Part shown: piece after piece, positions 36,831 to 48,758 of the stretch
How the letters are laid out: the number at the start of each line of letters is the position of its first letter
Numbering within the stretch: position 1 is the first letter of the stretch
From: Allium sativum
Taxonomy: Eukaryota; Streptophyta; Magnoliopsida; Asparagales; Amaryllidaceae
Assembly: GCA_030737875.1 (NCBI GenBank)
Contig: CM060912.1
Location: 882,345,199 to 882,409,198, forward strand
Direction of reading: 5' to 3'
Length of the DNA stretch: 64,000 nucleotides
The notes under the pieces: model-generated
Told to the model about the DNA's origin: nothing
Database searches by the model: none
The model's input: the letters and a program-made list of their open reading frames with translations, nothing else
Program-made: the position numbers and the translations under genes

Positions 36831-37400
36831 GTGAAGAGTGTTATTTTTAAAACAAAAATAAAAACAAATTTTGTTTTGAAAAATTGATCCAATTATACGT
36901 ATTTGAGTATATTATTTTATTTTATTTTGGACAATCGAGTATATGAAGATTTTGCATATACGCAACATGAACATATATTTGAAGTTTCAAATATATTGGA
37001 TAGATATAGAATCACAATCTAGTCGTCCGCGGATGATTCTGCTGATGACTGTACGACATCAGTAGTTTATTTTCGAGTTTCGAAAGTGGGATGTCTATAT
37101 ATTTCCAATTAACTGGTGTGAGAACCAAAACTAGATAGGGTTTATTGTTGTGATTTGGCACCAAAAAGATGATTTTTGAATATATATTAAAGTTAGGCAT
37201 TTGAAAAGCTAATCAACAAATTGATTGATGGTTGTGATGTTTGATTATTGGTTTGATTAATAAAAATATTGGAATGATAATTAATTTAACCAATATGTGA
37301 ATGTAAGGCAAATTTAGCTAAATCGAGCAAATATTGAGCTGAACTAAAAATTGTTTGAAATTTCATACATGTACATATATATGTGTGAACAGGTCATAGC

Positions 37401-37598
37401 ATGGAAGCTAAGAAGAGGAATAAAATTGTATGCCCGACAAATAGGTACATGTTTACTAATTTCTTGGGTTTGGATGATTTTATAAGCCGATTGGCTTTTT
37501 CTTTTTCTTTTTCTTTTGGGATTGATGAGGGCCCTGTGAGGCAAGTTGCAGTTTTAAAGGTCTCCCCATACAAAGGAAGTTATGACGAAATTTTTTGA
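37401..37598 (+). CDS. 65-codon ORF in LARD-1 interior
   Basis: Begins MEAKKRNKIVCPTNRYMF and ends SPYKGSYDEIF. It starts nine bases after a GAACAG/GT acceptor-like site (37391-37392) that LARD-3 shares. The core CPTNRY and the YKG-Y-E-F ending match the LARD-2 ORFs. It carries a FSFSFSF low-complexity run from TTTTTC slippage. LARD-3 has the same DNA but has lost the ATG and gained a base before the CCGAC. No known family assigned; an Athila/Tat Gag N-terminal remnant is one weak idea. Confidence 0.35.
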   Translation: MEAKKRNKIVCPTNRYMFTNFLGLDDFISRLAFSFSFSFGIDEGPVRQVAVLKVSPYKGSYDEIF

Positions 37599-37741
37599 AA
37601 ATTTAGGGTGTTAGAAAAATTTTTGAAAAAATAAAAAATTCTTAGAAACTGAAAAGTTGAAGAATGAAATCCAAAATGAAAGTTGAGTTGGTAGCTTAAA
37701 CAAATTTCAGCTCCGTTTCTTTTCGAGGACGAAAAGATTTT

Positions 37742-37754
37742 AAGTGGGGGACAT
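37742..37754 (+). other. LARD-1 polypurine tract
   Basis: AAGTGGGGGACAT abuts the 3' LTR. TTTTCGAGGACGAAAAG lies just upstream, the same box as in LARD-2 and LARD-3. Confidence 0.9.
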
Positions 37755-40700
37755 TGTAACAGCCCGGATTTTTAGAACCAATTTAAATTTTTTATTTTCG
37801 CTGTTTTAATGGATTTTGAATATATAAAATGATTTGTTTTAAATCATAACGACTAAAAATTTATTTTAAATGAAGTTAGAATGTATAAATTTATTTTAAT
37901 TATAAAATAAGCCTGAAATGGCGCGATAGTTTGAAAATTCGATTTGTAATTTCAAATGAATATACAGAATTCAGTATAAGTATGAATTGGACGAAACAAA
38001 AAATATTTGAATTTGTTTAATTATATCTTCCTAACGAATGTGAAAAATTCAGATTTCATAACGGAAATAAAAAGTTCTGTCCAGTTTAAAATTGAAAATA
38101 GCCACTATGAAATTTAGTTATATTTTCATTATATTATGTATGACCCAAATATCACATTTTGCACACGGATGAATTTGGACTCGAAACCACTTCCATTGAG
38201 TTCAAAATGTCATTTGCGACTCCGAAAAGTATAAGCTTCGATATATTCCGAGGTTCGGAATTGTGGCATTTTGGTTGGGTTTTGGGTTAGTCAAACATAG
38301 ACTTTAAAAAGTGAAATTTTGCTAGGAAGCTCAGAATTCGACGAGATCAATTTTATTGGATTCATAATGAAAAATCATTATTGAGTTCCTAAATCCACGT
38401 AGAACGGAGTTAGTATGTGGTCGTGCGAGGCGAAACCATTTGTTCAAAAATAGGCAGTCATTTTACAAAGGAACAATATTGATATGACCTAGGAATTCGA
38501 TTCTACTTTTTTTTGGGATTCGTATTGTCAAATAATGCTTAAATCCAAAAGGCCATGATTTTGGGAGTAGCCGTTCGGGCGTGCAAGAAGAAAAGGTGCG
38601 CTAAAATCACATTTTTGAACAATATCTGAGCATCTTTGAGAATTTTAATGGATGGTCAAACAAACTCGGAATTTGACGAAACTTGATTTGTTGGACTCGT
38701 CTTGACATCTACTATCTCGTATCCGAAATCCGCAACAATTGGAGATAATTGGCATTCAGATGATAGGAGAGAAACTAGCATATAATCATTTTTCTCCATT
38801 TCCTTCTTCATTATTTTCTCCTTCCTATTTCATTCCTTTTTCACTTTAATTGGCACCTCCTCCATTCCCGTCGCTGCCGCCCCTCCTCCATCAGCCACTG
38901 CCGCCTCCGACCAGTGCCACCCACCTCTGACCACCCCTCCCCCTCCTTCTCCAAAACCCCTCTTTACACAAATTTCCCGTTTTGCACAAAACACCCTGTC
39001 ATTCTTTCCTTGATAACCCCCGTTCTGTCCATTTCTGCCGAAGTTCCTCAAGGACAAAATCGTAGAGCACGATCTTCTCTTCGATTTGGGTACATGGAAG
39101 TTCTATTTTGGATTGTGGAGTTGTCCGCAAAATGCGTCCGAAATCAATAGACCTGCTGCTGTTTTTCGCGATTTCCGGTGAATTAGTGCGTTTTTGGAAG
39201 AAATTCCACTAGGCAAAAATTGTCCGAAGTGGCGCGTTTGGGCTAGGTACAAAGTTTGGTAAAGATTGGAGGCCATATGAAGATTCTAAAACAAAAGAAG
39301 CGAAATCAGAAGACAGAAATGACAAAACGGAGACCGCACGACCAAATTCTACAGTAGAAGTGTCGAGGCGATTGGTATAACTTGGGTGAGAACTTCTTCT
39401 CACTCTAATTTTGTTTACAGTAGAAGTGTCGAGGCTCGGAAGATGGAAACGACAATACGGAAAGCGCACGACCAAATTCTACAGTAGAAGTGTCGAGGCG
39501 ATTAGTATAGCTTGGCTGAGAACTTCTCACTCTAATTTTGTTTATAGTTAAATATATAATATGATGCAAACGGTGCTTAGTAGCACCCAACACCTTTGAT
39601 TGAAACCATTGATATTTGGTTGTGTGTTTTGATGGATTGGTTTGTTTGAATTTGGTTTGGGATGTGAATGGAATTGATTGAATTTGGTTTGTGTATGGCG
39701 TGAGCCAGTGTTAGGCGAGGGATAAGGCTAGACCTTATTCCGGTTCTAGTATCGTACCGTTATGCTGCCAAAATTTTCTAAAAATATGTTAGAACAATAA
39801 AAATATCAATTTTATCCTATAAATGAACTGTATAACATAATGCTGAAAGAAATATTTTATCGTTAAAAATTTAATTTTTATTGAGTATATGAATGGAAAT
39901 AACTATTTATTTACAAATCGGATGATTTGTTTATATACTCTCATTTGACTGATATTGATTCGGACGATATATTTTACACATCGCCCAACGACACAAATAA
40001 AATCTTTGTGTGTTGATTGAAACCCCGCACATGTATTGGGATGATATTTAACGTACATTAATCCTAATTGTTTAGTTGTATGTCAATCGATGGGTTGACA
40101 GATTGTGGTAATCATTAATTATTTATATTTAACGCTTATGCAGTTGTGTAATGCACTCTGGATGATGCTTGACTGTGTTTGATTATTGTTGTGTACTTGT
40201 GTGTATGAAATCCATATAAATAAAATTATATAGTAATTGACTGTGTCTGATTCCAATTCGAAAAGAACGAATATTTTAAATTAACAAATATTTTAAAATA
40301 ATGAATAATGAATATTTTAAAATAACTAATATTTTAAAATAATATTCAGTAATGGATCAAAATATGATTTGATGTACGATTTGGGATGGACACGAAAATA
40401 TTGAAATATATGAAGCCGTGTTGATTAGATATGCATCATTTTGACACGAACGGTATTTATATCGATTTTATTCATTTTTATAATGAATATTGAAAAGGTA
40501 ATTATTTCACAATCGAATATTTTGAAAATATTATCATGTAAATAATATAATGATAAGGAGTATTGAATTTTAATTTAAAATTGAAAATGAAGTTAGAATC
40601 TTTTTAAAACGAATTTATAAACGATTTATAAAATACGTTTTAAATGGAAATCAGCGAAGTATATATTATATACATAATATATATAATATGGCCTGAATAG

Positions 40701-43700
40701 AACGCGCCGCACCGCGGTCGTTCGTGAATTTCGACCATTGACTTCGAATTGATATTACGTGAGATCCGGCCATCGGATTCTCCTAAAATCAAAATCGTTG
40801 GGTTCATATCGAAAAGTGCTTTCTAACGAGTATAAGAGATCTAAAATCTAACGGTTGGATTTGGAATTATGTCCAAATCAAATTTGGAAAAGGTCGTTGT
40901 AAGTGCAGTTCAATGACTGTTTATGGAAATCGACTGAAAGGTGCCTTAATAAAATTATTAAAAATATTGTTAATTTGTGTAAAATCATAATAAATGATTT
41001 GGAAAGAATTGGGATGAAAAATTCCATATTTTAAAAGATAAAAATATATTTTTATCGAAATGAACTAGTTATCAACTAGAATTATAATCCAATTATTTTT
41101 AAATAAATATATTGGATTGAGAACGGTTTTTAATATAACCAGAATTTCCAATATGAATTGGAGTGGATTTGAATGGAAATCATCTTCGGAATATTTCAAT
41201 ATTGGATTTCGTGATTATACAGATATTGTTATGGAAATTTGAAAGATATATTTATATCGTTATTTCCAATATGATATTTGTTGGTTTCAGAATTTGATAT
41301 TGAATATAAGCGGATATAATTTCTATTCAGAGCCTTGTATTTAATATCAAATGAGATTTTGGATTTGTCATGAATGGTGTCTTTATTAACACTCTTCTTA
41401 AACCCAGTTGAGAAAAGAATAAATCTTTTAATTAAGATTTAGAGAAGTTTTCCAATTAATTAATATTTAATTGGAATTGAATGAAAGAATTGGATTTTTA
41501 GGTTTATTGTGTACACCTTGTTTTAATTAACACTTGTTCTTTAACCCGATTAACAGTGAAATGTGATTTGGAATTTATAAATCTTTTTATTAAGAATTAA
41601 CGGGAATTTTCCAAAGTAAAGTTTTCCAATTTAATATATTAAATTGGAATTGAATGGAATTCGATTTGATAATAAACGAAGTGAGCTTCTCTGGAGGAAG
41701 ACTGTTAATATATATGGAATTTAAAAGGCTTTGTTGCTATTCCATTTGTATTATTAGTCGGATACGGAAATTGATATTGATTATATATATTGATATGTTT
41801 TACATGAAGATTCCATAATTAATGGAATGTGATTTGGGTTTATAGTGAACTGTGTTTTAAATGACATTAGTTCTTTAACCCAGTTAAAGAGAGGGTTACA
41901 TGTCTAACATTGTATTTCGAACTATATGGTTGATCTTTGCTAAATATATATCTGTTTGGTGGTGGTGAATTTATTCTCTTTCTTAACACCTTTCTCTCAG
42001 ACGTACGAGCTTAGAGGTTATATATAGGCAAAAATCAATAGTACGGTGTAGACTGTCAAGGCGACATGTTTGATTTTCCAAAGTTAAATAATCATTAACA
42101 TTGATTTTTGGGAAGATTAAAACCAAGTGGAGTTTCAATGAATCTTTAATTAGATTGAAATGCGAATGTGATAATTTAAATTATCAAATTTGGGAAATGT
42201 TCGAGAGTGGTGTATCACCAGTATTGCTCCAAGCGATAATTAATCTTTAATTATATTTGAATGGGAAATGGTAGTTAATTTTATCGATAACAATGTGGTG
42301 TTAGATATGGAGTATTACCAGTTTTTCTCCACGGGATAAATAGGTTAGGATTGGGAAATTAGACAAATGATTACTTCGGTGAGGTGCGCTAATCCCGACT
42401 AGTTTGGATAAACCTTAATTTGGTTTGAATTGATATCCAAAGGAAGATGAAAGAATAAATTTAAATAATTTATCTTTGATAAAGTAATGGGAACCTTTCC
42501 TCAAGTATAGGAATATTTGAATAAAAGAATATTCTAGATTGGAATGAGGCATGTGTTGTGTTTTTATAGCACTTGTTTATAAAATATGCGAGTTATTTGA
42601 AAAGACTGGGTTTAAACCCATTCTAAATAACTGATTCAACGAGTCGACGATGAAGACGGTGGTTAAAGACCAGAGGTCTTTACATCGTTAGGATGATTAC
42701 TGATGTCTTGATTGGGCTGTACAACCAAGACAAGGTAGTAAGTGGTGATCGTCCAGACGTACTTGGAGATCGATCGGATATGCGAGGACCTCTCTCCTGT
42801 ATTAGACATATGAGACAAGGAATAAGGTGCCTCCGGTTTCAATCAGACCCAAAACGAACTAGTAAATGGATTTGTGTCTAATATTGGATTTTATTCTGTG
42901 TTGATTGATTTCTATTAAATATATATCTGTTTGGTGACGGAGAATTTATTCTCTTGCTTAACACCCTTCTCTGAGACGTACGAGCTTAGATGTTATATAT
43001 CGATAGACATCAGTCGCATGGAGTGAATTTTCTATATGAGATTCAAATGATCAAGGCTTCTGTTGAAAAGCAGAGTCTTGTGGTTGATGATCAAAGCACG
43101 ACCTTAAAGGGCATAGCTTTGTGTATAGCGTTAATTCGCGAGCCTCACACCTCGGTATAAGTCAAAAACGGGATAAGGGACCCAAGGAGGACACGACGTT
43201 TCTTTCTAGCTATGGGTGGCGTCATGGTATGAAGCCCAAACATTTAATATATTTTTACCTATATGGATGATTGATTGTGAGGCGCCTCAGATATATCGGT
43301 TACTACGGAGTTGATAGATAGGTCCTATAGGACCGGGAAACGTGTGTTTAGGAATAACTAATCCTCAAACGTAATGGAGGACCGACCTTGAGGATCCAAG
43401 GGTCTACTGCGGGAGATCCTGAGGCAATTGCTAGAGTGTCTCGAAGCCGACGAGGAGTACATCCCTTGCCTCGACTCATGACGAAGATCCAATTTCCAAT
43501 ACATGACATTTCGGTTTTGATTGTAAACCTATATGGCGACATATTGGCATGGGATTCTATGTCGTCTATGATTCATACATTTATATTTGAAGCTGTTTGA
43601 TACACTATGCACTTATTGTAATATCAAAATGATTTGTTGTAAACGTACCAAGCATGTTTGGCTATTATAAGGTAAAACTCTATCCTCCGGCTTGCGTTGC

Positions 43701-44248
43701 ATTGTGTGATGGGACCTGAGTCTTTTAATTGTTTCATTTTTCGAAAAAGCTTTGCACTGTTTGTTTTATGCACTGGTATTCTTGGGAGGAAACCCATTCC
43801 GTGTTTTACGGCGTGTTCCCTTGATTTACTTTATTTTGTTGTAAGGATTAAATAACTGTTTTAGTTCTCACACCAGTCACATGACTGACCTGGAGTTTAT
43901 TGTTTCAACCTAAACTCTGGGTGCCCTTATTTTCCACATGGGCAGCTAGTAGTTTTGGTTTTGAGATATTATATTCATTGGATCCTGGATTTTACAGCTG
44001 AAACTATATTCGAAAAGCTCTGTATCCGTGTATTTCTTTCAGTTGTGTTATGTATTATTTTTTCGCTGCTTTGTAATTTAATCTCTGATATTTTTTTGTT
44101 CAGTATATTTATTCATGCTCTGTTATATTCTTGTACTCTGATGCATATTGTTGTAATAACAATGAAATGTTCTATTGTTCGTGTTCTGATTTGTCGTGTT
44201 CTCAACTCAATCTGGACTTTCCCATAAGGGCGAGTTTGGATCGTGGAA
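37755..44248 (+). repeat. LARD-1 3' LTR
   Basis: An uninterrupted 6,494-bp LTR starting TGTAACAGCCCGG. It has a GC-rich island (38850-38960), an internal ~90-bp partial duplication at 39340-39500 (CGCACGACCAAATTCTACAGTAGAAGTGTCGAGG twice, in pieces), and the reiterated hairpin domain (41363-42740). It ends before target-site GTTTC (44249-44253). Confidence 0.93.
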
Positions 44249-44253
44249 GTTTC

Positions 44254-44958
44254 TTTCGTCGCTTAACTTTATTATCTAAGTTGAACTAATGTGATGAGAC
44301 CAAGCACCATATTTAAGAATATGAGATATTGGGTGTTGACGTTTTTCAATATTTTTTCAATTACCTTCACTGGTGAGGCTAATGAAGTGATCAGTACAAT
44401 TATAGGGAACGTTGTATTTGTATTGAAACAAAAGAAACACCCCAAATTCATGATGTAAAAATTAACAAATATGAAGAAACCTTGATGCATGACACAAAAA
44501 CAGAGGAGGAGATGTGGAGGAAGCCGTGTCAGGCTTTCAGCAATCTCAGAAAGCTTACAATGAGAATATTGAAGGCTAAGAGGGTGAAATGTGCCCAATA
44601 GCGATGATCAATATTATAGTTGTTTTGTGGTCTTCTGAATCTGCTTTAGCCTAGGTAGGGACCTATACACTTCCCCTGAATATGTTTTATCTTCCCTATT
44701 TTATCTTTGTTTTTGCTATTTTTTCCTTTTTAACCTGTATCTATGTAACATTTGATTTTTGCATTAACTCAAACCAGCTATAATCAGAATATTGTTTTTG
44801 TTCATTTATTGAATATTTTTCCAGACGATCGTTTATATTTCCAAAAAAGAAAAGAGAGGGCAAACAACATAACTTTCATTATATTTTCAATTTTCTCATA
44901 GCAAATGATGTCAAATCAGATATAGAAGTTAATGAAAAGATTGGTAACTTAGTGGTTA
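44254..44958. other. Host sequence between LARD-1 and S3
   Basis: Continuation of 12032 after LARD-1. No recognised element. One exon-like open frame on the + strand is listed separately. GGTTA (44954-44958) is the left target duplication of S3. Confidence 0.6.
44383..44600 (+). other. Possible exon, unrecognised
   Basis: A + strand frame of ~70 codons without an early ATG contains KYEETLMHDTKTEEEMWRK and NLRKLTMRILKAKRVKCAQ before a TAG. The charged, helix-like composition differs from chance frames nearby, and an ATTATAG acceptor-like site lies inside its 5' part. It could be a terminal exon or a degraded gene piece. I do not recognise it. Confidence 0.2.
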
Positions 44959-45818
44959 TGTAACACCCCGTATGTTAAATAACTTGTTATAACATAAATC
45001 AGAGCAGAATTAAATTTAATATTCTGAATCAGGGGAAACGGGTTGTGCCATTGTGTTCGTCTCGGAAAAATACGCGAAATAGAGTCCGAGTTTTCGTAAA
45101 TCGGAGTCCGTATGACCAAGTTATGGCCCGTCAAAGTTTCACGAAAAATCAAAAACTGCTCATGTTTTGAGGCCCGGGATGAGTTTTGGGCTGTTTTTTT
45201 TTTTGGGCCCTAAATGATTCCTACACTTGACTTCTTCCCCAAGACATGCTTTAAAGGCTAGGATTGGTTCTAGGGTATATCCTATGGTCCTAAAACATCT
45301 AACTAATCTATATATACACCCTAATACCCCCCTTATCCTTACCAAAAATAGATCTAAGGCCATTATGCCACCACTTAGAAAATTGGAAAGCCTCCACTAA
45401 AAATCCTAAGAGGGTTTGCAAGCTAATCTACATCTTCTTCTACTTAATCATTGGGATTTGTTTCATTTAACTTGCTAATCTTGTTTTGGTGATCTTCTAT
45501 CCCCTTAATAATCAATTATTGAATTGATTATGATAAGATGTGATAAAGTATGGCTATGTTTGTGGATCCATATATTTATGCAAGCTTGATGTAGTGAATA
45601 TTTTGTGTTTTGCAAGTTATATGCCTTATGTCATGCAAGTTTCATAATATGTAATCATGATATTTTTATGCAAGTTGTTTCATGATGTTTATGATGCAAA
45701 ACACTAAGTGAATATGGATCCATTATGCAAACATGTTATGCAAGTATGTGAGTACTTATGCAAGTCATGTATATGCTTATATGCATGTTTAACATCTTAT
45801 GCAAGTATATGAATGTTT

Positions 45819-46650
45819 ATGCAAGTTATGTATATGTTGAAATGCAAGTTTAACATAATATGCAAGCTATGCAAGTATATGAATGCTTATGCAAGTTATG
45901 TATATGTTGAAATGCAAGTTTAACCTAATATGCAAGCTTATGCAAGTATGTGAATGTTTATGCAAGTTATGTATATGTTGAAATGCAAGTTTAACATAAT
46001 ATGCAAGCCTATGCAAGTATGTGAATGTTTATGCAAGTTATGTATATGTTGAAATGCAAGTTTAACATAATATGCAAGCCTATGCAAGTATGTGAATGTT
46101 TATGCAAGTTATGTATATGTTGAAATGCAAGTTTAACATAATATGCAAGCCTATGCAAGTATATGAATGTTTATGCAAGTTATGTATATGTTGAAATGCA
46201 AGTTTAACATAATATGCAAGCCTATGCAAGTATATGAATGTTTATGCAAGTTATGTATATGTTGAAATGCAAGTTTAACATAATATGCAAGCGTATGCAA
46301 GTATATGAATGTTTATGCAAGTTATGTATATGTTGAAATGCAAGTTTAACATAATATGCAAGCTTATGCAAGTATATGAATGTTTATGCAAGTTATGTAT
46401 ATGTTGAAATGCAAGTTTAACATAATATGCAAGCCTATGCAAGTATGTGAATGTTTATGCAAGTTATGTATATGTTGAAATGCAAGTTTAACATAATATG
46501 CAAGCCTATGCAAGTATGTGAATGTTTATGCAAGTTATGTATATGTCGAAATGCAAGTTTAACATGATATGCAAGCTTATGCAAGTATATGAATGCTTAT
46601 GCAAGTATGTGAGTGCTTATGCAAGTTAAGTATATGCTAAAATGCAAGTT
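45819..46650. repeat. 71-bp minisatellite in S3, ~11 units
   Basis: Units start at 45819, 45889, 45960, 46031 and every 71 bp to 46528, then decay. Each contains ATGCAAG four times. The same word is scattered without regular spacing in the LTRs at 1390-1960 and 8470-9090, so the array grew from a motif already present in the family. Confidence 0.93.
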
Positions 46651-47116
46651 CTACATGTTATGCAAATCACATGTATGATGATATGTAAGTTCATATGCAA
46701 CATGTTATGTAAGACACATGTTTGATAATATGCAAGTTTGGGTTGAATATAGTTGGGTTAATACATGCTCATATATGCAAGTTGACATCCTCTTAACCCA
46801 TGATAAAGTTATATGCTAAACCCATGTTATGTGTGGTAAATCTTCCCTTTATTATGTTATGTCATAATGCGATTTACGTGGGGAACGATGGGGTTAATTA
46901 ATATGTTAATTAAAAGTATGTTGAAATGGGTATGATTAAGCATACCATAAAAACTTAATTAACATAAGTGGGAATTTACCTATTGAGTTAGGTCTACCCC
47001 ATGGGAATTTACCTATTGAGTTAGGTCTACCCATGTTATGAATAAATTGATATTAATTAGGGATAATTAATATGGGGGTGATTAATTAGGTGTAATTAAT
47101 CGACTAAGACACGAGG

Positions 47117-47313
47117 TTAGGCTCTGTTATGACGTAAGACTGCCCGGACCCTACCGGCTTAACCAGGCGGTCATAACAGCCAGTCTAATGTGAGAGGTCT
47201 TAGGCACAAATTAAATACGTGATTAAAGTAAAGACACGAGGTTAGACTCTGTTATGACGTAAGACTGCCCGGACCTTACCGGCTTAACCAGGCGGTCATA
47301 ACAGCCAGTCTAA
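47117..47313 (+). other. Tandem pair of three-stem hairpins (S3)
   Basis: Copies at 47117-47188 and 47242-47313 (period 125). Outer arms TTAGGC or TTAGAC face GTCTAA; middle arms CTGTTATGAC/GTCATAACAG pair perfectly over 10 bases; the apical GCCCGG faces CCGGC. The middle stem sequence is unrelated to those of the Tekay-like element and S2. Confidence 0.75.
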
Positions 47314-47405
47314 TGTGGGAGGTCTTTATGGGAGATCACGGTCTTAATTAATTAAGAAACACTTAACCATATTAGCATGTAGTGGGACATGAGGGGTTAA
47401 GTGGG

Positions 47406-47629
47406 TGCCTTGGGTGGCATGTAGTAACTAGTGGGGGTGCCTTGGGTGGCATGAGAAAACTAGTGGGTTGCCTTGGGTGGAAATAGAAAATACGATTAGA
47501 ATACTTAACCAGAGTGGAACATGTAACTAAACATGATTAAAGGGTTAAGTAAGTGCCTTGGGTGGCATGGGGGAATCAAGTAAGTGCCTTGGGTGGCATG
47601 CGGAAATCTAGTGGGTGCCTTAAGTGGCA
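47406..47629. repeat. Interspersed TGCCTTGGGTGGCA repeats
   Basis: Six copies (one TGCCTTAAGTGGCA, one ending TGGAA) spaced 30-80 bp, mixed with ACTTAACC and GGTTAAGT words. The motif has short dyad arms TGCC/GGCA. Confidence 0.75.
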
Positions 47630-48758
47630 ATTGTAATATAATTGGATGACTTAACCAAACCTTAACATGTAAGGGGGCATGATTATAAAAAGGGGTTAAG
47701 TGGAATGCACTAGATAAAATGACAAGCTTAAGTAGTAGCTTGTGGGGGCCCGTTTCAACCAATATCCCAAACGTATCTTTGTGGGCTCGACCCATGTCGA
47801 GTGACGGGACACGCATATTGGGCTTGATTATAAGAGGCCAAAACGGGGTAGCAGTGACAACGCAAGTCCAACGGGTTTCATATGCGTGTGTGGGCCCGGG
47901 CTGGTAGATAAGTCGTTGTTGCATCGTGTAGATATAAAGCCGTGCACCGTTGATAGTATTGGGTAGCCACTTTAGGGGAGTGATACACCCCACTGTGGGA
48001 CCAGCACGGGTATCTACGTTAGGGAGCCGATCGCTTGGGGTAGTGGGGTACACCTAGTAGAGATAGGGGCAGACGGCACCTATGTAGTCAACTAGGGTAC
48101 AGGAAACTACTGGTTATATCTATCTTTGATATCCTTGGGTGGGATCAACCTTTGAGTAGGAGTGACTGGTGTGGTGCAGTTAGTAATTATCCTTGGGTGG
48201 GTAGATGCGTCTTTACGGTTATCTTAGTTCGTCCTGTGTTCGTGGGCAACTTAGTGTAGTCATTATCCCCAAAGATACCATATCGAGTTCATATCATACC
48301 CTAATTACTTTAATAATTGTATTATTAAGGAGATAGGGTTCACTCAGGCTTATGTCTGACCCCCGTTGTTTTTATCTTTTTCCTTCAGGTCCCCAGGTTG
48401 GGCCTAGTGCTAGTGGGCTTTGATCAGTTTGCTTTATCTATCTCTTGGAGCTTGGACCGTAGATGTAGAGCTCAGCTTATCTTATCTTTTCTGTTATGGC
48501 TATTTGTTATGAGTAGTGGGATTATGTACTTATTTTATTCAGGATGGATATTTTGTACTTGACTCTTGTTATGATTTTATGATGTAACCAAACATGTTTT
48601 ACTTTCCGCTGCTATGAGATGATGTTTTAAATTTTCAAGTATTACATTATATCTGTCTTGTTGTAATTTTACTGTTCTATACTCACTAAAAATACTCCAC
48701 CGATGCTATGACATTCCCTTAGTGAGTGACTATAGCGGGTGTGGGGTGTTACAGGTTA

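Larger units (their letters stand above)
36690..37754 (+). other. LARD-1 interior, non-coding apart from a 65-codon ORF
   Basis: 1,065 bp from the primer site (TGGTATCAGAGC, 36693-36704) to the polypurine tract. It matches the LARD-3 interior along much of its length: post-primer hairpin, ~37010-37150 segment, and the ORF module. No gag or pol motif is visible. Confidence 0.9.
12033..44248 (+). mobile_element. LARD-1: giant-LTR, non-coding retrotransposon, hosts nested insertions
   Basis: The target duplication GTTTC flanks it at 12028-12032 and 44249-44253. Removing the nested LARD-2 and S1 leaves a 5' LTR of ~6.36 kb, an interior of 1,065 bp and a 3' LTR of 6,494 bp. It has primer site, polypurine tract and no gag-pol, so it fits a large retrotransposon derivative that depends on another element's proteins. 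The terminal TG has decayed to TA at 12033 and the terminal CA to AA. The LTRs differ at ~17 of the first 190 bp, making it the oldest dated insertion here. Confidence 0.92.
44959..48753 (+). mobile_element. Solo LTR S3, Tekay-type
   Basis: A single 3,795-bp LTR, TGTAACACCCCG to GTGGGGTGTTACA, flanked by GGTTA (44954-44958, 48754-48758). Layout follows the Tekay-like LTR: TATA at 45309-45316, a GCCATTATGCCACCA segment, a stretch of TATGCAAGTT words, the hairpin pair, GGTTAAGT repeats, a GGGGCCCGTTTCA segment and a pyrimidine-rich CAG/GTCCCC site. No interior or second LTR, so it is a solo LTR of a related but distinct family. Confidence 0.93.

Noticed and set aside
45819..46650. CRISPR-like array
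   Set aside because: Units are contiguous and fully repeated with no unique spacers, inside a plant LTR; it is a minisatellite.
47505..48053. 182-codon minus-strand frame in S3
   Set aside because: It covers the TGCCTTGGGTGGCA repeats and conserved LTR segments, lies antisense to the LTR, and has no counterpart frame in the related LTRs.
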